Of a stretch of 64,000 nt of DNA, positions 14,401-26,400 are shown in pieces (within the stretch, counting starts at the first letter, position 1; each line of letters begins with the position of its first letter). The stretch is taken from positions 175,937,078-176,001,077 of the forward strand of contig BTPG01000005.1 in assembly GCA_036245525.1 (NCBI GenBank), written 5' to 3'. A program made the position numbers and the translations under genes. The notes beneath the pieces were generated by a model, which was not told where the DNA came from, searched no databases, and saw only the letters and a program-made list of their open reading frames with translations. Source of the stretch: Semisulcospira habei (Eukaryota > Mollusca > Gastropoda > Semisulcospiridae).

Positions 14401-17400
14401 TCACTTCCTCTGATGCTTTGGACTTGCACAGCTGCTTGTCGACAACGAAACCCACTTTCAATTTTTCAAGAGGTAGAAGATTCTTGGCAGCGTTGAGATC
14501 CACTTTGATCAGTGCGGCCAAAGAGACACCCAAGACGTCAGGCTTTAGAAACCTGGACATCAGTGACTTCAGCAGAATGTGCAGGTCGGTGCAGATGAAA
14601 GGGAGCATAGGCCTGTCTGTCTGGTAGCTGGCCAGGAAGGGTTGAATCTGCACAATTAAAAAGCCAATATAAGTACCTTGAGAGATTGAGGGAGAGAAAG
14701 AGAGAGGGAGAGAAAGAGAGAGAGAGGGAGAGAAAAAGAGAGAGAGAGAGTAAGTGTGTGTGTGTGGGAGAGAAAGAGAGAGAGAGGGAGAGAAAGAGAA
14801 ATAGAGAACGAGAATAATCCACCATACCTATGTTATGTTGCAAAACTTTCAGGAAAAAGTGGATAGTGAGAAAGAGCCAAGCTTGTGCGATTGATAGTAC
14901 TAACCTCCCGGGCAATTGTTGCAAAGAAGTGCAGCTTCGCCAGTAGAAGTGGGTCCTGGATCAGCTTGCTGACGAGTTGAAATGAATAGTTGTTTGACTC
15001 TGGCACATCACGTGATTTGGCAGCACTGCAATAGGCTGCCACATCAGGAATCATCGAATTTGTCGATCCACCCGTGTTTTCCTCAGATTCTCTTTCTGTA
15101 CTCGCAGTGGCTGACGATGCACTGATAAATTCCGTGAGACGGCCGGCCGGTTCACTGGCTTTAACCAGTTTTTTGTGCTTGATCCCTTTGGCGTGGCTCC
15201 TCAATGCCGCTTCACCCATCACACGAATGTCAAACGTTTTCTTACACGCACGGCAAAATGCGGCATGCTTATTTCCTTTTGATTCACTAAGCCAGTCTTT
15301 CCATCCTGGCTTTTCAACCCAGTCATGGTTGAGAATACAGGAATTTGACGGCATCTTAAGTCAAACGTCTACCACTGGTCACAATTTTTCTCCGACTCCA
15401 ACACACGCCAATTTACGCGGATGGAAGTGAAACACTGTCGAGTGCGCATCGCTCCGAGGGTAGGAGAAGGGAGTTCAGTTTTTAGGTCGGGTGACCTCCC
15501 TTATCGGTAGCAGACGACAGTAATGGCAACCTCCGAACGCGAGTGAGGGAGGGGAAATCCCGTGACCGATCGAGCAAGGTATCGTCAAAATTACGGGCTT
15601 TGAGGCAAAATAGAGCTTGGAATTCTAAAATTCAAGGACTTTTCAAGGATTTTAGGGTAAAGTTCTATTTTCAAGGACTTTCAAGGACTAGAAATTAGGG
15701 TCTCAGAAATCAAGGTTTTCAAGGATTTTTCAAGGATGTGCGAACCCTGTATGTATGCAGATGAGGTTCATTAAAAAGTTGGAACAACTAGGCCATGCTT
15801 GGTTGTGTACGGTAAGTCAGAGTGCACACTGTGTTCTGGACATGACCCGTCACGCTCGACTAACCGTTTTTTTCGGGATGAAATAAAAACTCCAAAATAT
15901 GTGTTTCACACAAAATTTGTGTAAAATAGACGCTAAACACTCCATAGAAGTGTTGTATAAGAATAGGAAAGGACTTTTTATGAAATGTTGAAAAATAACC
16001 ATGTGCACAATATCAAGCTTGTTGCATCTCACAAAGGGCTTTGCCTGCCTGCGGCAAATATGTGAATTCTTTTTTTGTTTTTATTTACTTTTTACCAACT
16101 TAAAAGCGTGCAACTAACGTATGTATATTTACATGCAGGTTTCTTGAAATAGGATATAAAACACAACATGTTTGACTTTCATTTATATTTTACTTTGCAC
16201 TGGAAAATTGGCAACCCATCCGTTTCCACCTTCTGTCACTGGCTCATATATTGAAACTTTACAAAGTTGCCCTTTTTCTGCAGTAGAATAGTAAGATAAT
16301 GAGAAATTTTAAAACACATATTGTGAACTACACTGTATTAACTCTTCATTGACTGGAAATAAAACATTTAACCCTTATCAATCGGAATACACCAGTGCGT
16401 GAAAGAAGTTTGATTTAAATAGTTCAAGGGTAGTGCCAGAATAGCTTGGCGCCTCTAGGCCCTACCCTTGAACTAAAGCCATTGGTCTATATCCTTATCT
16501 GTAAGTGCTATAATGTAGATTGCATATGGAAGTGTACACATGTAAAGCTTTTAGCCTCAGTATGATATGGTTTAAGGAAACGTTTGGGAAAAAAAGACAT
16601 AAATCTATATGAGTGTGTAACACAGGGGGAAAATGGCAATAACAAAGCTTCAAAATGACTATTAATTATGCACTGTTGCACATGTATGTTTACTTGAAAA
16701 AAGATTATGAAAACACATTTTTATATCACGAAAGAAGCAAAGTTGCAAACCTTTATTTTGATTTCCTGCAGCCCGTGTTCGTGAGGCAGCTGTTGGGGCC
16801 ATAAAATGGTTTCTTTTTACTCTTGGAGAAATCTTAGTCTGCAGAAAAACAGTGACAGAAGCAAAATCATGGGTGATAGTGCTAAAAATTTAAAAGACTG
16901 TAAAGGGCCCACAGACTAACTGCACCCATAATCCATGGCCAGCAAGAGACATCAATCGTCAGGAGCCCCTGCAGATGCAGGGGCTGATAACAACTTATGC
17001 CTCTGGCTAATGGAACAGGCTGGGCTGGCTGAAGCCCTGAAGGGCTGTTTTGTCTGAAACACAAACGGAAAGCCAAAATTCAGCTTTCTGGGATTTTGAA
17101 AAAGTTGAATCAGTCTCCAGGGCTGAAGACTGTCACCCATGCAAAAATAATCTAAACACAGATCCTAAATATCAGCATGCAGACAACCAGGTTGTCTACA
17201 GCTAACAGGTACAGCTGTTGGTAGCTCTTTTAATTTTTTATTTTTATCAAGGTGACACTGCAGGAAAAAACGTTAAACATTTAGGGCTTAACGTCTTTTG
17301 TCCGCCACAAAGGTGATTTCAAAGACAGGGCACCGAAATAGGGTCTGAACAAATTTTGACCCAAGCTGGATTCGAATCTGGAACCTTTCGGTCAAAAGAC

Positions 17401-20400
17401 CAACACTCTACCAGTACCACCGAGCCACCCAACTCCCTGATACTGCAGGAATCACAGCAACAAGAAAGCACTAACTAGTACTAACAGCCAAAGAGTTAAT
17501 GTTAAAAACACTCGCACACGGAGTTTTGACTGAACAGTGTTACCTTAGAAGGCAAGGCTTTCAGTGTTTTACGGATTGGTGAAGCTCTGTGTGTCGAGGC
17601 TGTGGCAGCTGCTGCTCTGCTGCGTGTGACTCGAGTTGTTGATGCCGCAGGTTTTGTGACAATGGGCTCTGACTTCTTTCCAATTCCAGCAGGTTTTGTG
17701 GAGAGAGGCTTTGCTGCCAGAGCTTTGCCTGCACTGGGTTTGAGGTGTGACGGAACGGTCTTCACTGTACTTGCTCCTGATCCAAACTGAAAAAGAACAA
17801 GAAAGGCAAAGCCACTATAGCTCATCCTCATGTGTATGACTGATTTACAGCTATGTGTGAACCTTGTGACAATAAGTAAAGGGATGGCTTGCACACCAGC
17901 AAAATCCATGTTCTCTCAAAATGTAAGCATTTTTCACACATCTGTCAACCCCCGTGACCCTTGCGATGAGTCAAACAAATTAGTATGCATAATAAGGTCT
18001 TGTCATCAGCTGCCTTTGTGCCAAATGATTGAAAAAGTCGCAAAAATGTTGATAAGATATTAAGATAATACTTAATACATACAATTTTTTTTTTAAATTG
18101 GCATTTTACACACATTTGCCGGCCTCTTGTGACCCATGACCTGTCAGAGGGGTCATCCAAATTAATATGCATAGGTGTCTCTGTACCAAATTTGGGTTTG
18201 ATGTTGTGAAGAACATAAAATTGAGAAAAAAAAACATCTTTTGTTAAAATATGGCTATTTTGGACCTATTTCCTGAGCTCTTGTGATCCTTGACCTTTCC
18301 GCAGGGTCACCGAAATTAGTATGCATAGATAGGTCTTACCATCACTATCAGGTATCTCTGTAGCAAGTTTGTGTTTTAAGTTGTGAATAGTATTTGAGAA
18401 AAAACATGTTATGTCAAAAAATATGGCTATTCAGGCATAGGAATTAGAAAAGTGAAAAAAAGTCTGAAACTAGGGGGGTCCAGGGGCACCCCCCCCCCGG
18501 GAAACTTTAAAATCTAGATTAAAATCTGTGCAATACCGCCATTTTCCCCACACGTACAGTGTGCAATACGGGAAGCGAGCATGAAAAGAGTGCGTTCAGT
18601 GTTGTATTGCCCGCTTGCACGGTAAAGTAACGACTGCGTTACAGCCACAATAGGTGATATAGCGGGCGGCATATCACTTGAACGAATGCCTCGCAGTGTA
18701 TAATGACTGGTGCTCAGTTACTTTTTGCACCCCGATTTTTTTTTCGGACGACAATTTTTTTTCCCCGGCGGCTGAGCAATATCATTTCAGCGGAAATTTG
18801 CCTTTAGGTGGACAATTCCCATGTCTGGCTATTTTTAATTCCCTTCTATTTATAGAAGGGACTTTTTAGGACGGGTCATGGTGGGTCAAATTTAATAGCA
18901 TGTCCATGATGTCAAAGGAGGGCAGGCTAAACCTCTAACAAGTGAAGTAAAAAGATAAAAATTACGTCATGTCTAGTTACACTAACCTCGCGAAGCGCTG
19001 TATGCGTGTGTATGTATGTAAACAAGAGAATCTCCGATATTTCTGTACACACAAGCTTGAAACTTGGCGAAATACTGAGCATATTGTAATTGAATGTCTC
19101 ATTGAAGACACAAACAACCATTTATAGGAAGTCGGTTGACCGTAGAGACCGTAATTTTTGTCCTATTTACTTAAACCTTTGCATAAAGCTAGTTTGGAGA
19201 AAGACATTGGATGAGTTCATTAGTTTGTTCCTTTCAACTTCTTTAGTAAAAATTAATTCTTTTCAGAAAAGAATTAAAATGTATTTTTCTTTAAAATAAT
19301 TTTTTTCAAAAAATACTTACCGATGGTATTATTAAGAGGAAGATATACTTAACTGACAATTTCAGTCTCCAAAAATTGTTGTGTGTTGCCACGTACCTCT
19401 AGCAAGCAGTTACCTAATCCCTCGAGTGTCCTCCCTATACTTGGAGTAACCTCCCTTCCAAATCTCGCGAGAGGCCGTTATTTCCAGTTCTATTTGAGCT
19501 GACATGCGGCAAGCGGGGAAGGTGGGAGGGAAGTTTGAGTAATACCATCAGTAAGTATTTTTCGAAAAAAATTATTTTAAAGAAAAATACATTTATTTCT
19601 TCAAAATCGTTACCGATGGTATTACTGAGAGGAAGAATTAAAAAGAGTTAGTTAGTTATTTGGGTTTAACGCCGAGCAGGCAACTAAGGCCATCTCACGG
19701 CGGGAAGGGTAAAAATCTGGTCAGCCAGACTAAAAGAAAGGTCTTAAGACATGATGTAAATATACCTTAAAAAATATGTCAGGCTAAAATGTCGCACAGG
19801 TCGTTAAAGAAAACGTCGGAAGACTCTCAAAAAGGTCAAAATAATAGAAACATCATAAACTATAAACGCTCAAATCTTATTAAAAATATGGCACTCTCTC
19901 AGAAAACTGAAGATCTTGTCCGGGGGCACATCCCGGAACAAAACCTTCAAGGAGTCCGCCGTGAAATGTTTATACCTTGTGTCGATTAGATCAGCACAAG
20001 ACAACAAAAAGTGTTGAACAGAGTACTGCTCGTCGCAGGCATAACACCATGGATGCTCCTCCTGTTTAAGTAAATAAGAGTGCGTAACATACGTGTGGCC
20101 GATGTGGAGCCGAGCCAGGACAGTCTCCTCACGGCGGCTGCCGCAGCGATAAGGTAGACCGTCGGACAACTTAGGAAGGGCTTCATGCAGCTTGTTAGCT
20201 TCCTCTTTGTCCCACTCGGACTGCCACTCACAGGCTATGTACGCACTAGCCACATGTCTAAAATCACTATAAACAGTCTGTGTGTGACAGTGTCAGGGAC
20301 AGGGTCATTGCGGGCATCGTTGGCATCAGAATCTGCGATCCTGTTGCCTTCGATGCCCACATGCCCTGGCACCCAAATAAAAATGATATCATAATATTCC

Positions 20401-23400
20401 TTCATCAAGTCCGCGTGGAGCTCTCTGATCTGCACCAGCAGTGGGTGGTCATTTCCCGTGCCCTGAAGGGCCTGCAGGGCAGAAAGAGAGTCAGACAGAA
20501 TCAGGAAGTTCCTTTCTCTAGATCGATAAGCATGCCTGAGTGCCAGCAGAACCGCCTGCAGTTCCGCACTAAATACAGATGAGTGGTCTGGGAGGCGGTG
20601 CTTAAATGGGCGTCTAGATTGGCGAGAGGACACTGCGGCCGCAGCCACTCTCCCATCCTCAGACTTTGACCCATCGGTATAGATGCGACAATAGCCAGGA
20701 AAAATTGAAAGCAGTTCATTGAGGCTCTGTTGGTATATGGCTGGTGGAGTAGAGTTTTCTTGTGGGCAGTCAAGTCCAGCAAGATGTCAGGAACTGGTAA
20801 GAGCCAAGGTGGAGTGATGTGTTGCAGGGATTCCGAAACTCTGTCCAGGTCCAATCCGGCCGCCTGCAGATGAGGTCGGACACGGAAAGAAAGTGGACGG
20901 ACAGCTCCCGGATGGGTATCGTAAATCTCTGCAAACGATGGTTTAAAAACACAATCATAGGCAGGATTGTCTGGATGGGCCTTCAGTTTCAGAACGTAGC
21001 TGAGCATGAGGCGGATGCGGCGGAGCTTGAGAGAAGGCTCCCCTGTCTCGGCATACAGACTAGGAACTGGAGACGTCCTGAAGGCCCCAAGACATATCCG
21101 CAGACCCTGATGGTGAATTGTGTTCAGACGCTGTAGCACAGACTTGGAAGCTGAGCCATACACCACAGAGCCGTAATCCAGTTTGAACCGAACAAGGGCC
21201 CGGTACAGACGAAGTAAGACAGTACGGTCCGCACCCCAGTCAGTACGACCGACGACACGAAGAATGTCGAGAGCCTTCTGACAAGAGGTTCTAAGGTAAT
21301 TAATATGGTTGCGGAAGGTAAGTCTTTTGTCAAAAATGACCCCCAGAAACTTTGCCTCCTCGGCCACCTTAATTGGCACTCAAGCAATGCTCAGGCTAGG
21401 TTCTGGAAAAAATTTCGTCTGGTTAGTAAAATGCACACAAACAGTCTTGGAGGGCGAGAACCTGAATCCATTGAGAGACACCCACCGCTGGATGCGATCA
21501 ACGCACAGCTGCAAGCGCCTCTCAAGGGACGCAAGTCCTCGACCACGTGCGCACAAAGCAAAGTCGTCAACAAACAAAGAGCATTCAGAATCATCCTTGA
21601 CGGCCTTTACAATGTTATTAATTTTAATACTAAATAAAACAGGAGATAGAATGCTGCCCTGTGGGACACCCATCTCCTGTTCAAAGGAGTCGGAGAGGGT
21701 GGAGCCCACACGGACATGGAACGACCGGTTAGTCAAAAAATTGTGAATAAAAACGGGCAGGTGCCCTTTAAAACCCATGTCCAACAAGTCAGACATTATG
21801 CCATACTTCCAGGTAGTGTCATACGCCTTCTCAAGATCGAAGAAAATTGCATAGACATGCTGCTTGTTGACAAAAGAATCTCGAATAAATGATTCAAAGC
21901 GGACTAAATGGTCAGTTGTACTACGGAAGCGCCGGAAACCGCACTGGAGGTCTGTGAGGAGACCCTGTGACTCAAGATGCCACACCAGGCAGGCGTTGAC
22001 CAGGCGCTCCATAGTTTTACATAAACATGATGTCAAAGCGATAGGCCGGTAGTTGCCCGGGTCGGAAGGATCCTTACCCGGCTTGGGGATCGGTACAACC
22101 ACAGCCTGGCACCAAGACGGCGGAAAATGACCAGTTCCCCAGATATGGTTAAAGGCCTTGAGAAGTACAAGGAGTGACCTCTCAGGCAGATGCGTTAGGA
22201 ATTGATAGTGGACGGTATCTAGGCCAGCAGCAGAGTCATTACATTTCTGCAAAGCTTGCTGCAATTCTGATAATGTAAACGGGACATTATAGTCTTCTGA
22301 GTTATCAGACTTAAAATCACAAATACGAGACTCTCGCTTCTCCTTCTCTCTCCGGAAGAAAGGTGAATAATGCTCCGTTGAAGAATTATGGGCAATGGTG
22401 GAGGCAAGCAAATTGGCCACAGCTTTTTTATCTGTAACCAAACTGGCACCATCTCTAAGATGGCCAACAGAAGCCGAGCCACCTCTGCCCCTAATTCTCC
22501 GAACAGCCTTCCATACTTTCTGGGACGAGTCCGAGAAGTTAAAGATGAGACGAAGCGTCTCCAGGAAGCACGGCGTTCACGTTTAAAAATGTAACGGGCT
22601 TTCGCCCTTTGTCTTTTAAAGGTTAAAATATTCACTTGCGACGGATTACGGAAAGCACGTCGCTGAGCAGATTTGCGCGCTATTCGGGCCTTGCGGCACT
22701 CTTCATTGAACCATGGTACTCTCGGCTTTCGAGGGACTGATGCGGAAGTTTTAGGGATGGTTTCACCCGCTACGTCCAACAAAATAGTAGTAAAAGAAGA
22801 AATAGGTTCTTCAGATGACATGACCACCTCCTCTGTAATACGAGACTGACAGAGGGAGGCGAACAGAGGCCAGTTAGCTTTCTTAAGATTCCAGCGCCCC
22901 ACCGGCGGATCCTCCCCACAGCTGACCGATGACAGGACTACTGGGAAGTGGTCACTACCACACAGGTCATCGTGAACCTTCCAGTCAAAGTCCAGCATGA
23001 GAGAAGGATCACACACAGTGAGGTCTAGAACAGAACTAGATCCTGAACCTGGGTTAGAGTATGTAGGTGAACCATCGTTAAAGACACATAGGTTAAGTTG
23101 AGAAAAAACATCTTCTAACATCTGACCTCTGCCATCATAGTGGTCACTACCCCAAAGGTGAGCGTGACCGTTAAAATCCCCCATGAGAATAAAGGGAGGG
23201 GGCAGTTGATCAACTAAATTAAAAAAATCATTACTACAGACCCGCAGGGATGGTGGCAGGTAAATACTGCATATGGTTATGGTCTTCTTCAAGGTAACCC
23301 GAGCTGCGACAGCCTGAAGACAGGTGTCGATGCTAATGGGGCTACATAAAATTTGGCTACTAATGAGAAGAGCCACTCCAACCGAGCGCCTCTCCGAATC

Positions 23401-26400
23401 ATGATTGGAAAATGATTGTACATTGCTTAACGTCCCGACAGCAACAAGGCTTTCTCAGGACGTGCCTGCACTGCTTGTGAAAAAAAACTAAACAGAAAAT
23501 TGAATGTATGTCGCCAGCCGGTCAAATACGTTAAATAAACCTACAACATGGGGCCTAAATAAAGCTAAGACCATTTAGCAACACACATCCAATATCAAGA
23601 GCTACAGGCAGTGCAGACAGTAGGGAGAGTTTTAAAAAGGCAAATACAAGTGAATGGACAAAGGGCAGACAGAAACACATGCCCCAGAATAGAGAGAAAA
23701 ACCCACCCTGTGGGGCTGACCAGGGTGACCCTGGGAACTAAAAAATGCCTAACCCCACCCAAGTCCCCCAGGGCAGACCCGGGTGGGGTTCCTCTCCGAA
23801 TCAGAGCCTTTATGTATAACGTTAAAACCATTAAAGGACACAGGGTCAGAAGTCTTCAGGTAAGTCTCCTGAAGAGATATTACTGAGGGGTTATAGCACT
23901 TGACTAAAAGACGTAATTCCTCAAAGTTAGCTTGAAAACCACGACAATTCCACTGAAGCAGAGAGTCCATGATTATGTCTTATCTGGGGGTGCGGAGTTT
24001 TTCCCCCCTTTTTCCTTTGCCTTGGAAGGAGTCGGAGAAAAAGAGGGGGGGCCGGCTCCCGGGCCTCCTCTGGTTCTTAGGAGATGAAGGGGGTGGAGCT
24101 GCCGCAGCATCGGCAACTTACACTCCCTCCATCTGCTCCTCCAATGCAGCATATTTGTTTTGAAGGGGGACATCAGTGTTCCCCTTCTGGGCCCGTGCGC
24201 ACGGCGGTCCCATAGATTTCTTAGACTTCTGGTCCTGGGCAGCGGTCATGCCGCTAGAGTTAGCGGCCTTCGAAGGCTGACCAGAGCCAGAAACCTTTGG
24301 TGTTGACAAACTAGCAGGTTTGGGTGGGGGCTGAGGCTTAGGGGCAGCAGAAGGCGGTGCCACCGGACCGGTAGCGTCCGCCCTCTGCGTTCCCTGGCTC
24401 CTCGTCACCACCGGAGGAGGGTTACTCTCCAGGGGTGAGAGGATCCGAGGCTCCGCCCCCAACCAAGAAGTTGGGGTTTGACAAGAGAAGTCTTTGGTGG
24501 GGCGCTTGCCTGCCACCGCAGCACTGAAAGTATACACAAAGTTGTTATTTGAGTTTGGCGCCGCCTCAGCTGCACCAGGACCGTCAACCAGTTTTTTTGC
24601 GTCCGCAAAGGACAGCCCCTTCTCCACACGCACCTGCTGAATCCTGCACTCGGAGATCCAACGAGGGCACTTCTTGTCCGAAGCCATATGCGCCCCCTGG
24701 CAATTCACACACAGGGGGATGGCTGTGCAGGACTCAGCAGTGTCAGGTCTTAGTGCAACGGGCGCATAGAGCCTCTGCCTGGCGGCATGTCTTCTGCCCA
24801 TGGCCATACTTTTGGCACTTAAAGCACCGAAGGGGGAGAGGGACGTACTTTTTCACTTTTAGGGAGTAGTAACCTCCCCAGATGGTAGTAGGAGCTGTGG
24901 GGGTGCCAAACGTCAGGATGATGGTAGGGAGACGGATCTACCACCTCGTTTGGAAATGAAGCGCCTGACGTAGGTCACCCCCTGTGACTTAAGGTTCCGT
25001 ACAAGTTCATCTTCAGACAGTTCGGCCAATGCTTGATCTTTAATCACTCCTCTAGAGGAATTCATTGTTTTGTGGGGAGTGACCTCCACTGGAGTGTCTC
25101 CGATGGAGGAGAGCCTCAGTAGCCCATTGGAGTGTGCCCGGGTACGGCACTCTACCAACAAGTCACCAGACCTGAGGCGCTGGGCCTCAGGCCTGCCAAC
25201 ACGGCTCCTGAGGGTCTCCCTTACCAGGAAAGGGTGCAGCTTTGAAACAGGCTTCTCTTTAACTTTGCTGTGGATAATGAGAAAGCGAGGCCAGGCGGCC
25301 GACGCCTGAGGTGTCGCTTCCTCACAGTCAGAGTCACTATCTTTCTCAATGACAATGTCAGCGGCTATGTGCCGCTTTGGTGCTAGTTTTGTTTTTTTGA
25401 TATTTTCCATATTGTAGTAAGATAGATATTCATCCCCCGGGGGTCCCCGCCCGCCACCGAGCCCAACAAGGGAAAGTGCAATTGTCGGCGGGTCTCCAGC
25501 CGACGCACAATGGAGACTGCCCGAAAGATATACTCAAGGGGGTAAGCCCGATTGAACCGTTTGAGCCACCGCCTTCTATCACACTGTTGAATACAGGGGA
25601 ATACTGGCGTAAAGCACCTAATCAACATCAGAGGGCAGGCTATAGCATGGTGCTCCGTATAACAACCTGCATGTCAACAGGGGGATAGGGCTCGACGTGA
25701 CAAGAGCCGATTGACTAGGCCGGTACGACTAGCCTCCCGTTTAGGCAGAAGTCAAGGCCAAAGTGGAGTGTTTCAGCCACCAGGATCCTCTTCTCCACCG
25801 ACACGGGTCTCCAAGCACGGCAAACACTTGGGATCCAAAGCACCAAAAGCTCACGCGTATTTTTAAGGACCAATCCAACATGGTAAGACCTGGGTAAGCA
25901 CAGCTCCTTAAAAACCGGACCAGTGAAAAAGACTGAACAACATATCTGCTGACATCAAGTCCTAATCCTGGACAAAAATGGCACCCGTCTGCTAGCCCAC
26001 TCAGTCAGGGACCGAGTGGACTACCCACCCACGCCACCTGGAGGCCGGTGCCGGGTAGGCAAGAATTAAAAAGAGGGGGAGGGTGCCGCTCTAGGGTCAA
26101 TACCCCCAGGTAACTGCTTAGCTAGACCCCTGGCCAGGGCACACTCCCGACAATTTCAGTCAAGTGTTACCTACGGCGCCGCCAGCGCCGGGAGGGAGTG
26201 TTGAGCCACGGCAACGTCAACCACCAGAGCCAGGATGTGCCGCTGGCTGGAGAGGGCAAGCAAGTAAAAACGGGCGAAAGTAGATTCGGCCCGCCAGCCC
26301 ACAGCCGCCACAATGTCCTGCATGGCGCAGTTACGGGCGAAATCGACACTGGCGGAGACAGCCTGGATCTCGTGTGCCCGAATCCGCAGGCGAGAGGTAA

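Larger units (their letters stand above)
13176..15749 (-). mobile_element. hAT-like DNA transposon, about 2.6 kb
   Basis: The ends read CAGGGT on the left and ACCCTG on the right, directly flanked by TATGTA on both sides (13170-13175, 15750-15755). Multiple TCAAGGACTTTTCAAGG blocks lie just inside each end, in direct orientation on the plus strand. The internal gene has a BED-type-like zinc finger and a C-terminal hAT-like dimerisation motif. It lies in the intron between putative exons 4 and 5. Confidence 0.7.
9788..16250. mobile_element. Candidate 6.5-kb segment bounded by 24-bp inverted repeats
   Basis: GAGCCAGTGACAGAAGG with flanking bases (24 bp matching) at about 9789-9812 recurs as its exact complement at about 16229-16252. 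Between them are roughly eleven copies of a split motif (GTCGNNCGTGA then GGACATGA), putative exons 5-7, and a complete hAT-like element. This could be a large DNA transposon or an older insertion carrying gene-like exons. No clear target duplication was seen, so its mobility is inferred. Confidence 0.4.
19648..26060 (-). mobile_element. I-like non-LTR retrotransposon with gag, endonuclease, RT and RNase H (LINE-1a)
   Basis: It is bounded by the 15-bp direct repeat AAGAATTAAAAAGAG (19633-19647, 26061-26075), so it is probably a full-length insertion of 6.4 kb including a 389-bp secondary insert. Minus-strand order: 5' leader (26060-25410), gag-like ORF1 (25408-24118), ORF2 with endonuclease, RT and RNase H (23970-19870), then a 3' end with ACTAACTAACT repeats. 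Presence of RNase H and CCHC knuckles fits the I group. It lies inside the DIRS element. Confidence 0.88.

Noticed and set aside
17370..17438. Possible minus-strand tRNA gene
   Set aside because: Boxes are recognisable, but the acceptor stem does not pair and the sequence continues as a retroposon body.
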